A program made the position numbers and the translations under genes. This document shows positions 35,088-45,592 of a stretch of DNA of 64,000 nucleotides, in pieces. The DNA comes from Tetragonia tetragonoides (taxonomy: Eukaryota > Streptophyta > Magnoliopsida > Caryophyllales > Aizoaceae): the NCBI GenBank assembly GCA_038025085.1, contig CM076151.1, forward strand, positions 6,127,001-6,191,000, given 5' to 3'. Position 1 is the first letter of the stretch, and each line of letters starts with the position of its first letter. The notes beneath the pieces are model-generated. The model did no database searches and had not been told where the DNA came from. It was given only the letters and a program-made list of their open reading frames with translations.

Positions 35088-36365
35088 ATGAGAGAGAAAA
35101 GAATGCCATCGATGATACCATTAGAGCCCTTAGACCCAATTCAGATCCCATATTATTTCCGTTGTCCAATTTCTCTCGAATTAATGTCTGACCCAGTAAC
35201 CGTTTCAACCGGTCAGACATACGACCGTTCAAGCATTGAATCATGGGTAGTAACCGGTAATACGACGTGCCCGGTTACCCGTTCACCGCTTACTGATTTT
35301 TCGTTAATCCCTAATCATACTCTTCGACGCTTAATTCAAGATTGGTGTGTCGCTAATCGCTCTTTTGGTGTTGAGCGTATTCCTACACCTAAACAACCTG
35401 CTGATCCTTCTTTGATTAGGAATTTGTTGAATCAGGCTTCTTCCGGTTCGAACCCGGTTCAGAATAAGATTAATGCTTTGAGGAGACTTAAGGGACTCGC
35501 TCGTGACTCGGAGAAGAATCGGTCGGTGATTTCTTCGCTTAATGCTCGTGGGGTTCTTTTGTCGGTTTTGTTCAACTCCGCCGAGTCGAGCGAGTCTGAC
35601 TCGGTCGAGTTGAGTCACGAGGCGCTGGCGGTGCTGGCGATGTTTCCGCTGTCGGATCCGGATTGCTCGGCGATCGCGTCGGATTCGGGTCGGGTTAAGT
35701 ATTTGGTGAGTTTGTTGTTCAGCGAGTTGATTGATGTCCGGGTTAACTCGGCCGCGTTGCTTGAATCGATAATAGCGGGAACGAAATCAGGGGAGCTGCG
35801 TGCTTACGTCAGCAGCTCGGAGAATATATTTATAGGAGTAATCTCTCTCCTCGAAAACCAAACAATCTCATACCCACGCGCGTTGAAGGTCGGTGTTAAG
35901 ACGCTCTTCGCGCTTTGCTTAAACAAACAGCACCGTCACAAAGCGATATCCGCGGGTGCTGTGCACGCGCTGATAGGCCGCGTGGGGGAGCTCGACAAAT
36001 GTGATCGCGAGAGAGCACTTGGCACAGTGGAGTTATTGTGTAGAGTACCAGAGGGTTACGCTGCGTTTGGGGCACACGCGTTGACGGTACCAGTGCTCGT
36101 GAAGACGATACTAAAGGTTTCCGATAGAGCGACCGAGTACGCAGCCGGCGCATTACTAGCGCTTTGTTCGTCATCGGAAAGATTGCAAAGCGAGGCGGTC
36201 AATGCTGGGGTGTTGACTCAGTTGTTGTTGTTGGTACAAAGTGATTGTACGGAACGCGCTAAGAGAAAGGCACAAATGTTGTTGAAGTTGTTAAGGGATT
36301 CGTGGCCTAATGATTCCGTTGGGCATTCGGATGATTTTAATTGTAGCGACGTCGTTCCGTTTTGA
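35088..36365 (+). CDS. PUB25/26: U-box/ARM E3 ubiquitin ligase of the PUB25/PUB26 type
   Basis: The U-box recruits the E2 and the C-terminal ARM-type repeats bind substrates. Arabidopsis PUB25 and PUB26 act in cold signalling (MYB15 turnover) and immune signalling (BIK1 turnover); the same role here is inferred. The gene is intronless, 425 residues, matching the family. The U-box is at about 21-95 (YFRCPISLELMSDPVTVSTG, YDRSSIESWV, CPVTRSPL, LIPNHTLRRLIQDWC), followed by the conserved linker GVERIPTPKQPADPS. Helical repeats fill about 120-410, including SDRATEYAAGALLALC and CTERAKRKAQMLLKLLRDSW, and the C-terminus ends DDFNCSDVVPF as in the family. Homologues tend to start nearer the second Met (35103), which would shorten the protein by five residues. 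It cannot yet be assigned to PUB25 or PUB26. Confidence 0.95.
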   Translation: MREKRMPSMIPLEPLDPIQIPYYFRCPISLELMSDPVTVSTGQTYDRSSIESWVVTGNTTCPVTRSPLTDFSLIPNHTLRRLIQDWCVANRSFGVERIPTPKQPADPSLIRNLLNQASSGSNPVQNKINALRRLKGLARDSEKNRSVISSLNARGVLLSVLFNSAESSESDSVELSHEALAVLAMFPLSDPDCSAIASDSGRVKYLVSLLFSELIDVRVNSAALLESIIAGTKSGELRAYVSSSENIFIGVISLLENQTISYPRALKVGVKTLFALCLNKQHRHKAISAGAVHALIGRVGELDKCDRERALGTVELLCRVPEGYAAFGAHALTVPVLVKTILKVSDRATEYAAGALLALCSSSERLQSEAVNAGVLTQLLLLVQSDCTERAKRKAQMLLKLLRDSWPNDSVGHSDDFNCSDVVPF

Positions 36366-37439
36366 GTTAGGGGAATTGGGTTTTAATTGAGGGGTATAAT
36401 TTTTGGATTAATTGATTGGTTATAATTGACATTGTTGTTAATGCTATGCTATTGTTAGTAGTAGTATTATTGGGATGGTTAAAGGTTTGATTGAGAGATT
36501 CATGAACAAAGGTTCCTAGGAATGGGTACAGATAGGTGTATGTTTCTTAGTTGATATTTTGTGTATGTAGTTTTTGTTTTCTTTTGTATGTAAGGAATTT
36601 TTGTTAATCAGAAAGTCAGAAAGGATAACTTACTTAGTTCAAAATCTCTGGGCTATTGGTTTTGTCATTTATCTATAATTTGGGCCTTTTGGGCTTATGG
36701 GCTATTATTATTGCTTGGGTCAGAACCGAGAATGTACTAGTGGTCAGTGAAGTTCACATCAAGAAGAAATCCAAGGAAATTCATTAGTTTTTTTATTTTT
36801 TTGAAAATGATAAATATATTCCATTATCTAAAGGGATATCAATGTGCAAAGCGCGTTTTCTCGATATCTCGTACATAGTAACAAGAACAACAACTCTCTT
36901 GGCAATATGCTTAATGGTTTTCCTGCTGCAATACTTTAAAAATCATTTCACTTCATGATTTACGTTCTTAAAAATCGTTTGAGTGTTGCATCTTATGTGG
37001 TTTATGTTCTATCAATTTATGATACATCTATGAATGTTTATATAACTTGAAATTTTCGGTTTCATAACTCATATTTCATGTCAGTAATGTGTCACTTCAT
37101 GTCATTCCACCTGTGAGCTTTTTTTTAGGAGTAATACTAATTATAATAAAGCCATCACAAATTTGTTATGGGGGAGGAATATTTAAAAAAAAAAAAAAGA
37201 AACCAAATTAAAATTTAACAACATTTGGGATTTTAAAATACTAGTAACTGATTAATTAATATGAGCTAGTGGTATGGGTTGGTAGGTATAAAGATCAAAC
37301 CACACTCGCCCCACCATCCTTCGCAAGTAACACTTTTAAATTACATCTCCGACCCCAATCCACCACCCACTTAACCCCCTCCATAACCACTCAACTTGAG
37401 GCGGGTGCGGGGCATTATCGACCTTTACCCGTTTCATTG
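36366..37439. other. 3' flank of the U-box gene and spacer
   Basis: The 3' UTR probably extends to about 36620. The rest is AT-rich, with an A run near 37183, and holds no supported gene. The frame 37269-37562 runs into the minisatellite and is not credible as a gene. Confidence 0.5.
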
Positions 37440-37770
37440 TTATTCATGATCCATGGCGCTGCAACACCTATGGCCCATGGCGCTGCAACACCCATGACCC
37501 ATGACGATGCATCCTTGTCGCATCAACATGACCCATGGCGCTGCATCACCCTTTTCCCATGACGCTACATCCTCCATGACGCAACACCCTTGTCTCATGA
37601 CCTATGACGCAACACCCATGACCCACGACGATGCATCACTCTTGTCCCATGATGCAGGACCACGAGTCATGATGCAACACCATGACCCATGACGCAACAC
37701 CCTTGTCCCATTACCCATGACGCATCACCCTTGTCCCATGACACAACAACACCGAGCGACCATGTCTTAC
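37440..37770. repeat. CCCATGACGCAACACC minisatellite
   Basis: Variants of CCCATGACGCAACACC, CCCATGGCGCTGCA and CTTGTCCCATGA recur more than fifteen times with spacing of roughly 16-24 bp. It lies directly before another short repeat and the second 314-bp array. Confidence 0.8.
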
Positions 37771-37789
37771 CGCCTAGCGAGCGCCATAT

Positions 37790-37880
37790 TCCATTGCCTA
37801 GCCCCTAGCGAGCGGGCCCATGTCCCAACGCCCAGCGAGCGCGCCCATGTCCCAGCGCCCAACGAGCGCGACTGTGTCCC
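37790..37880. repeat. CGCCCAGCGAGCG minisatellite, ~27-bp unit
   Basis: Three to four units of CCCATGTCCCAACGCCCAGC followed by GAGCGCG occur in tandem. This is the most GC-rich spot in the region and abuts array 2. Confidence 0.75.
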
Positions 37881-38945
37881 ATGTCCATGGGTGAAATCAA
37901 AGTTCGAGGACCCAGATCACTGTGCTGGAACCAGAGGTTCTCTAGGGTGACGATAGAAACCCCAGAGAAGTTTGGGCAAAAATGAAAACCTGGCCCGGAG
38001 AAGCTGAAAATCAAAGGCCATAATCCACGTTTTTTGGGCTTCCGAGAGGCCCTAGAACGAAGGTGGATATTTTCGCACTATATCGTAAGGGACACCCCTA
38101 GGTAACACGGGAGGTCCCCTCGATCCGTTATCGGGCCCCTGATATGCTTGTAAGGGTGTTTTTACGTACACCAAGGTAAGGGTCCGAAAACCGAAAGCAT
38201 GGGTGATATCGAATTTCCGGGATCCTAATGAACCTTCGAGAGCACGAAAGGTTCTCTAGGGTCATCATAGACCCCTCGGAGAAGTTTGGGAAAAATGACA
38301 TCATCCGGGGCCAGGAAGCCAAAAATCAAAGGCTATAATCCACTTTTTTTGGTTTCCGGGAGGCCCTGTAACGAAGATAGATAATTTTGCACCACATCGC
38401 AAGGGACACTCAAAGGGAACATAGGGTCCGGGGTCTGTTATCGGGTCCCTGATAAGCTTGTAAGGGCGTTTTCACGGATCACCGATGTAAGGGCCCGGAC
38501 ACCGAAAACATGGGTGATATCAAAGTTTGGGGATCCTGATGACCCTTCCGGAGCACCGAGGGTACTCTAGGGTCATAAATTAACCCCTCGGAGGAGTTTG
38601 GGCAAAAATGACATCCGGGTCCCAGGATGCCGAAAACGAAGGCTATAATCCACTTTTTTTGACTACCGAGTGGCCAATGAACGAAAGCAGATATTTTTGC
38701 ACCACATCACATGAGACGCCCCTAGAGACATGCGAGGACCTCGGGGTCGCTTATCCAGTCCCTAATAGGCTTGGAATGACGTTTTACGAGACACTGGTGT
38801 AAGAGTTGAAACATCGAAGGCATGAGTGATATAAAAATTCGATGATCCGCATGACCCTCACAGAACACCCAAAGGCCATCTAGGGTCATAATACACCCCC
38901 CTCCGGGAAAAAGTTTGGGCAAAAATGATAACGGACCCTAAAAAA
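37881..38945. repeat. Tandem array of ~314-bp units (array 2)
   Basis: TTTGGGCAAAAATG-type landmarks at about 37971, 38285, 38597 and 38914 give periods of 314, 312 and 317 bp. Units share TTCTCTAGGGT, CGGAGAAGTTTGGG, TATAATCCAC and GGGTGATATC with array 1, 20 kb away. Copies here are more alike than the left part of array 1. The end near 38945 is abrupt. Confidence 0.88.
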
Positions 38946-39000
38946 CCGATAAAGCCTTAGCATTAAAAACAAAACAAAAGGTCTCCTATGACATAAAAGA

Positions 39001-39127
39001 GTAACAAAAGGTTTCCTATAAGGTCGCCTCAAGGTGAGACCCCCTCTATAGCCAAATATGACATAAGCATGAAGTCATACTTGTTAGACAGGGTCTCACC
39101 TTGAGGTCAGCTCATACAAATTTTGTG
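39001..39127. mobile_element. Small hairpin MITE, family A copy 2
   Basis: The arms TCGCCTCAAGGTGAGACC and GGTCTCACCTTGAGGTCAGC pair almost perfectly around CTATAGCCAAATATGACAT. The right end ATACAAATTTTGTG, read on the other strand, matches the CAAAA..TTGTAT end of the family. Confidence 0.65.
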
Positions 39128-39425
39128 AAAGAACAATAGTTTGAAGTCATATAATGTCACTCTACGTCAACGTGCGCGCGAATTCTAACGAATTAACACC
39201 CAAGCCTTCAACGAATTAACACCCGGTTGTCTGCTATATTACCCCTTTGATTTGCTAATTCTCTCCAAGATTCAGAGAACTGAATTCAAGAACTTAACCA
39301 AATAATCACAATCACCAACTCCATTTTCTCTCTCTTCCCCACACCATGAAATACCTCCATCCATCACCACCACCACAATCACAACCACAACCCCGACCGT
39401 TACCGACGTCGTCCCGAACCCGAAA
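39128..39425 (+). other. Flank and possible leader of the small gene at 39426
   Basis: The direct repeat ACGAATTAACACCC occurs at about 39190 and 39219. An ATG at 39346 opens a Pro/Gln-rich frame (MKYLHPSPPPQSQPQPRP) that is not in phase with the coding frame proposed downstream. Confidence 0.4.
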
Positions 39426-40449
39426 ATGTTATTCGGGTCTGTTATTGTACATCAAGATTGGGTCAAACGCATTAAGGTTTGTTACAAATTCACAGACAAA
39501 ATGAGTGAGATGAAACATTGGATTAATGACGTCCTCGTCAATGGCAATCATAAGGTATTTTTCTCTCCGTTTGTTCTTTTCCTTTTTCTAATAATGTTTT
39601 TGTTTTCTTTGGTTCAATTGATGTTTGAAATAATGTGTCATTAATTTGACATTTCTCTAGTTTTGTCAACCTATTTAATTTGTCTTAGATTTTCTCTCAG
39701 GTACTTAAGTACGAGCTACTATGATGTTATGTTTGCAATAACATGTGTCCTTTGACGCTTCTCTCGTTTTGTCAATCTATTTAATTTGTTGTACATTTTT
39801 TTATTAGGATTAGTTATGAAATCTTGGTATAGTTTTCTACCATAATAATGCTCTATATTACACTGTGTACGTGTATTATATAATATGTGTATTTTTTTTA
39901 TGTTAGGATATATTATGTTTGTATTTTTTTTTTATGTTAAGATATATTATGTGTGTATAATTAAGTATGAGTATGAAATAATATTATCTTTATAGGTGAT
40001 CTGAGTTCATTTGAGTAAATGAAAACAAAGTAGAATCTCTGGTCGAGTAGTTTTATTGTTTTTTTTTTGTTATGTGTTCAAACATAAGGTCTTTATTCTT
40101 TTGAAGAAAGGCAATCCTGGTGGGAAGAAATAAAAAAAAAAAATCTCCTAATGACATTTGGACAAGGAAAACTATAAAATCAGAAATTGGCAGAGTCTTA
40201 AAGTTCTACACTGATTTATATCAACTTGTTGCAAACAAAATGGGGGACCGAGCACAACTTCTACCTCAGGGGTATGTGTTCTTCGTCTCGAGCGTATTGG
40301 AAGTGAAAGCACTCAACGAGCTGTATGAAAAAGGAACATGTGAAGGCCAAGCTTTGAGGGCTCCTGCAAACACTCCAGACCAGCAACAAGAAGAGATGGT
40401 GGCAGCGGCCAATGAGAATTTCGAAATTCATTTTGATGTAGTCTTGTGA
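39426..40449 (+). CDS. Unrecognised small two-exon protein (hypothetical)
   Basis: I do not recognise this protein. Exon 39426-39554 (MLFGSVIVHQDWVKRIKV to NDVLVNGNHK) and exon 40111-40449 join at AAG|GTATTT and GAAGAAAG|GCA in phase 0, giving 155 residues. The second exon is unusually protein-like: a basic Lys run (RNKKKKSP), a likely helix (SEIGRVLKFYTDLYQLVANK), a short hydrophobic strand (GYVFFVSSVLEVKALNELY) and an acidic or Gln-rich tail ending HFDVVL. A stop sits just upstream of the acceptor in the same frame, which supports the splice site. It may be a whole small gene, the remnant of a larger one, or missing exons; the start at 39426 is the first in-frame ATG only. Confidence 0.45.
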
Positions 40450-41405
40450 ATCCACTATAGCTACCTACTGCACTGCTATCTTGTTTAGGTTTTTCTTTTC
40501 TTACTCTAGATTAGTAATATCAATGATGATTGACTTTATCCATTGTAAATGTGATAGTCTCTATGCTTACCAGTTCTTGCAAATTTTCTGTCAGAATATA
40601 GAGTTTGTTTGTGGCTATGTCCATGATGTATACAGAAACTGGTGACATGCTGTGTTTCCTGGTTATAACAGCCTTATGTAATGTTCTGAGACAAGGATCA
40701 GTTGGTATATGTAGTAATGGTTCAGAATTTCACTGTGTAGAAGGGCATTTTAAGGATTTGATTTGACTTGATGATTAAGCAAGCAATCAGCTAGCAAGAG
40801 AGTAAGCAAACAAAAAAAAAAAAACAGGTGTGACTGGTGTTCAGCTTCAAAAAATTTATTTTGTGTAAGCAGCAGCAGGATATGATCACATGAACATCAA
40901 TTTTTTCCATATAGCTCTCTTAGACTACAGATTTTTGAAAGGCAGCAACCAAATCACATGAACACAGATGACAACAACCTCAAGCAAAGCTCTAATGTTT
41001 GGTTCTCAAGGTTAACAATCAATGTTTCGTAAGGGGTTTCTCATTTCTGGTTGGTTCCAGACCCACCAAATTAAAAGGGCTTAAGCCTTAGCGAGAACAA
41101 GGATAATACTCTTAATAGTCTTATCTACCTCATTGGAGCGAGGGCAGGGGATCACAAGTTCACAACCAAGAAGCTGCTCTCTAAGTTCACAAGCCCTACC
41201 CCAACAGCCACATGCATCTATAAGGTGATTCGAGAACTAGAAGGTGGCAGTGCTAAACAAAAACCATGTATGAAGCTGAAAGAGAGCCCCTCCTCGAATC
41301 AGGCTCCAAGAAGATGCTCTTCAATTCTGAAAGTATGATGGACAGAGATAGTAATGTTAAAATGCAGTAAATGCCTCAGAAAAATTCTAACCAAGCCACG
41401 AAATA
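40450..41405. other. Spacer between convergent genes
   Basis: It probably holds the 3' UTRs of the hypothetical gene and the F-box pseudogene. An A run lies at 40812-40824. Nothing else is seen. Confidence 0.45.
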
Positions 41406-44215
41406 TTATTCTAAAATGACTACACGGACTCTAGGAGGAATCACTCTGGCCAGTTTCCGAACAGCTTCTATCTGCTCCATCTTCTCAAATTCATCAAAAA
41501 CGATATCCTCGGCCAGCACCTCCTTGGCCTCCTCCACCTTAGGATAACGAGTATCACATATGAATTTCTCAAGCATGACAGCGTTTTTGATAATGTAGAA
41601 TGCCAGCGAATACTCATAGTCGACATGCCTACTGTATGCTCCAAGTCCGACCCATTCTAGTTTGGTCAAGTGAGGAAGCGTTCCGCAGGCATCACCTTCT
41701 GTTTCCAACCATTGGTGCACTTCTTCTAGAGACTGCTCCTCTGAGTTCATCCTTTCTGACTTGCTCTGTATAAGACTGCGGCATTTCAGTACACTTAACA
41801 GTCCCATATTACCTGCAAATACCAATCAAAGAAGTTTATTTATCCTTCAAATTGATTTTGCTCTTTCAGTTTTACAAATTTGGACTCAACTATTATTCCT
41901 CGTAGTAGTAGAACATTGGAAGGTGTACAAGCACAAGAAGGTTAATCTTTTATAACTGTCCATTCAATTATTTTATAGACGCATGGTGACCTGAAAACTG
42001 GTCAGGCAAATTTATCTGTCCAATGTCCATTTGGACTAATACTCAAAATTGATAAGCAAGATAAGGATGGCTAAAAGCTAGGATGTTCATACCTGTAGGT
42101 AGATTTCCTGCAACAAAGGGCATGCCTCAGGGAAGCGTCTCACAGCAAAAAGTATCTTATGACTGCTGACAGTGACTGTCAACTTCAACTGCTTGACATT
42201 GTCAAATGCAGGAAGACTGATGAGATCATGACGAATCTGCAGGCAACAGAAATGAAAAGTTCATAGCTCAATCTATAACTCTCCAGAAACAGAACAATAC
42301 AAAACATAGAGTCTTGGACATACTGACCATCGGCATATACAGGGAAAGCTTAGATAGTTGTGAAGAGAAGCATCTACAAAAGTGAGGCAAGCGATCGCAA
42401 TAATATTCAAAAAAAGAAGCTTCAACAAGTGAAGGAACGCTATTATACACCACTTCCAAGCTTGTGGCCTTTTCCTCACAGTAACTTCCAAACTCAAAAG
42501 ATACAAGACTCTTGGACTGAATCTCGAGATGTTTCATATTCTTGCAGTTACCTATAGACAAGGTTTTCAACATACTTGATGATTCTGTGACCCTCAAATT
42601 CACTAGTTCTTCTGACAACATCACATCTAATTCCTCCAAAAGCTGGCATCGGGATAAAATCCACTCAAGTACTTGGCCACTTACATTAACAGAATAAAAT
42701 TTGAGCGATTTTAAGGAAGTAATGGCATTGCCAGAGTGAAATTTCTTCATAGCATTCGAACCTCCTAAGACATGAAGAGGATCATCAATTCCTTGTATGT
42801 AATCAATGTCTAGCCTCAGCACCGGGGACGATTCGTTTATCACAAAATGTAGAAGCATTGGAACACTATTATTAGGCACAAATCTTACTTCTTTAAAGAA
42901 GCAACCGAATTCAAAGGACAATAGAGCTAGAGCATCAATCTCAAGTTCCTTCATGTTCTTGCAATAGAATATTTCTAAGTGTTTTAACCTCCTGAATAAG
43001 CTTCTGACCTTCAATTTTACTAGATCATCCGAGTGCTCCACAAGAAGTCGCTCCAAAGAGTGAAATTGGGATAGAAGCGATTCAAGTACTCCTCCACTTA
43101 TGTTAACACCCTCCAAAGAGAGCGATTTGAGGGAACTAATCCGGTTTCCTTGAGTAGATTCGTTGAAAGTATTCCATCGTAAGGTATGAGGATAACTAAC
43201 TCCTTGAATATAATCATCATCCAGCTCTATCGGTTTCCATTTGCTTATGAATTTTAGTGATGGAAATCTTTTATGCACCAGAATTCCTACCGGCTCGTTA
43301 GTAAGCCAACAAACATCAATGAGAGTGACTCTAGGGATTTGAGGCCACTATACAGATGAAGCTCTTTAAAAATAGGACATGATCCTAAGACATAAACACG
43401 GTAACTTTCTTTCGCAATATCCAGCTCCAGTTTCTTAACGTTTCTGGCGATGGCAAATTTAAGCCATTTATCTATATCAGATTTGTGAAAATTTTCTCAA
43501 TTCAAAACAAACTCTAAACTCATCAATCAATGGAGCATTATGCAAACTCAGTACCTGATTTACTCAGCTTACATATCTGGGAATCTCAGTGTCAAAAGAA
43601 TGCTGGCTCTTGTTGCATCTTTCAAGGGCAACACAGAGAGAATGCGACTAATAATTATATCATCTGACAAATCACTACTCCTGTCTTCCCCAGCTTCATC
43701 ATGTTCCTACAGTTGTCATACCTTAAATACACATACCATATAACAACAATATACTCCCTCCGTCCCATATCAATCTTAACACTGTTTCACTGTCAAGACA
43801 CCACTTTGAACATAAGTAATTGTAATTATATGAATATGTAAATTATAAAATTATGATTTCTCAAACATTAAAGTATTAAATAAAAAGAATTTAACCAAAG
43901 TATTTTTTTACATTGTAAATCTTTCTGCTATATTTTTGACAAATTGATGATCCAAAATTTTGAACTTTGATCTTGAAAAAGCAAGATAAATATGGGACAA
44001 TGGGAGTACAATCTAAATCAGTCAAGAACATGTAATTAGTACTATATCATTATGCAAAAGAGTAGAATATATTGTATACTATGAAACCCAGAACAGCTAT
44101 TCACAGCATCAGTATTATTTCTCTGTGTTTTTCACTTTTTTGGGTAGTTAGGGTTTAGTTGTCAGTTGAAGTATTTTACCTTCTCAATCTCATCCACACC
44201 AGAAAGATTCGACAT
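41406..44215 (-). pseudogene. Decayed F-box/LRR/FBD protein gene
   Basis: The family forms substrate-recognition subunits of SCF ubiquitin ligases. Exon 1 (44215-44180, MSNLSGVDEIEK) splices in phase to exon 2 from 43706, which begins a good F-box (DLSDDIIISRILSVLPLKDA). The F-box then fails: the expected RRW-type segment is gone and a TAA stands at 43571-43569. Family-like text resumes (VLSLHNAPLIDEFRVCFEL) but an extra base near 43481-43487 and a missing base near 43329-43333 shift the frame twice. From there a clean LRR frame runs to 42328 and continues through 42236-42093 (IRHDLISLPAFDNVKQLKL) and, less surely, 41765-41406 with an FBD-like end (WLETEGDACGTLPHLTKLEW, YIIKNAVMLEKFICD). A shorter LRR-FBD product starting at 43278 is possible but would lack the F-box. 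Confidence 0.85.
43754..44006. mobile_element. Stowaway-type MITE inside intron 1 of the F-box pseudogene
   Basis: The ends are CTCCCTCCGTCCCATAT and ATATGGGACAATGGGAG, flanked by TA at 43752-43753 and 44007-44008. It lies wholly between the donor at 44179 and the acceptor at 43707. Its 253-bp length is close to that of the copy at 13086. Confidence 0.9.
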
Positions 44216-45592
44216 TGCAGACAAAATAATTAAGAGCTGCATACAAATGAGAAGACGAATAAAAAAACAATTTAGATATAGAAAAGAACAAAAAAACACA
44301 AAACTTTTAGCAGCCATCAACATATTTTCGACTATTCAAACTTCAAAGAAGGGCATTTACCTCAATTAATCAAAGTACGCCAATTGATCAAACGTTGTTA
44401 GTGTAGTGGTGGAAAACCCCACATCGACTCTCTCGGAAAAGATTTGAAATTTGGTTTAGAGCAAACAAATTAAAGAATTTATGAAGATTAGAAGGATCAG
44501 GGTGGTTCGAACAGGACAGTGAATCGGTAGATTTGGCAAAAAGAAATTGGTTTTTGGACTTGAACTAATTTTGTTGGCACTAGGTCGGTTCATAAAAGGT
44601 TAAAGTGCTTCTAATAAGCTATCTTTTTCTATTTTCAAAATTTGAACCATCGACCTTCGTTGAAGAATGAGAGAGTTGAACAAATTACACCGAACACTTG
44701 CTGATTGTTCTAGCAAAGTTTGACCCTACCCAATAAGGCAATACCCATTTTGACCCAAAAATTGGAATTTGAAAAAAGAATTTCAATGAGAAACCGAAAA
44801 CATATATACAAGTATACAACTTCCCTCTAACACAATATATACATACCTACTTGGGTTGTCCCATTTCATTTAATGAGAAGTTATGTGACCATATTAGTCT
44901 TAACCAACTGTTTTAGGAATGGTAATAACAGTAAAACCGTCTTATACAAGTCTTTGTGATTATATTATAAGGTATGTAGTTTAGTTTAGGAAAAATGGTT
45001 GAAAACCACCTATTAAACCAACTTTTTTTCACTAACCACAAAAATTCTTTTCCATCAAATAAGTATTTTTTATAGGGTACCACTATTAACTTTTAAATCA
45101 CTATCTCACCGATTCTCATGCTACTTTGCAACAAAAAAAATTTTAAAAAAATGATCATTTTACCCCTGTACTTGATAACCATAATGAAAATGACATTTTT
45201 CTTTTTTTCTTTCAAATGCATCCAGTGTCAGCTAACTAATGCAATCAGCTAATTATCAAACAAAGGAATCACCATGATGAAAAATGCATTGTACTATTGA
45301 GATTTTCAATTACAGAACAAAATTACTTAGCACTATCACTATGCAATGGCATCAGCAGGCACATTGCATTCAATTGTCTTCAATATTCCTTTAAAACCCT
45401 CAGCTTCTTGTATGCTTACTAATAATCTCCTATATACGTTCAACTTAACAGATTAATCCCATTTTCTAATCGATCCAAAAGAAACAAAAGCCTGATCTTA
45501 GCTTGAACATTAATATTACATCCAAAAGATTAACAATCTTTCTCATCATCCTGCAATTCATCTTGCATTGTTTGATCAAATAACCAATCGAT
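44216..45592. other. Spacer between F-box pseudogene and bHLH gene
   Basis: It contains a fragment of MITE family B at 44930-44966 (AAAACCGTCTTATACAAGTC) and otherwise AT-rich sequence. The right end is the 3' UTR side of the bHLH gene. Confidence 0.5.

Noticed and set aside
35331..36174. Two minus-strand frames inside the U-box gene
   Set aside because: They are shadows of the PUB25/26 coding frame.
37269..37562. 97-residue frame over the CCCATGACGC minisatellite
   Set aside because: Its His/Met/Ala-rich half is only the translation of the repeat; no conserved start or domain.
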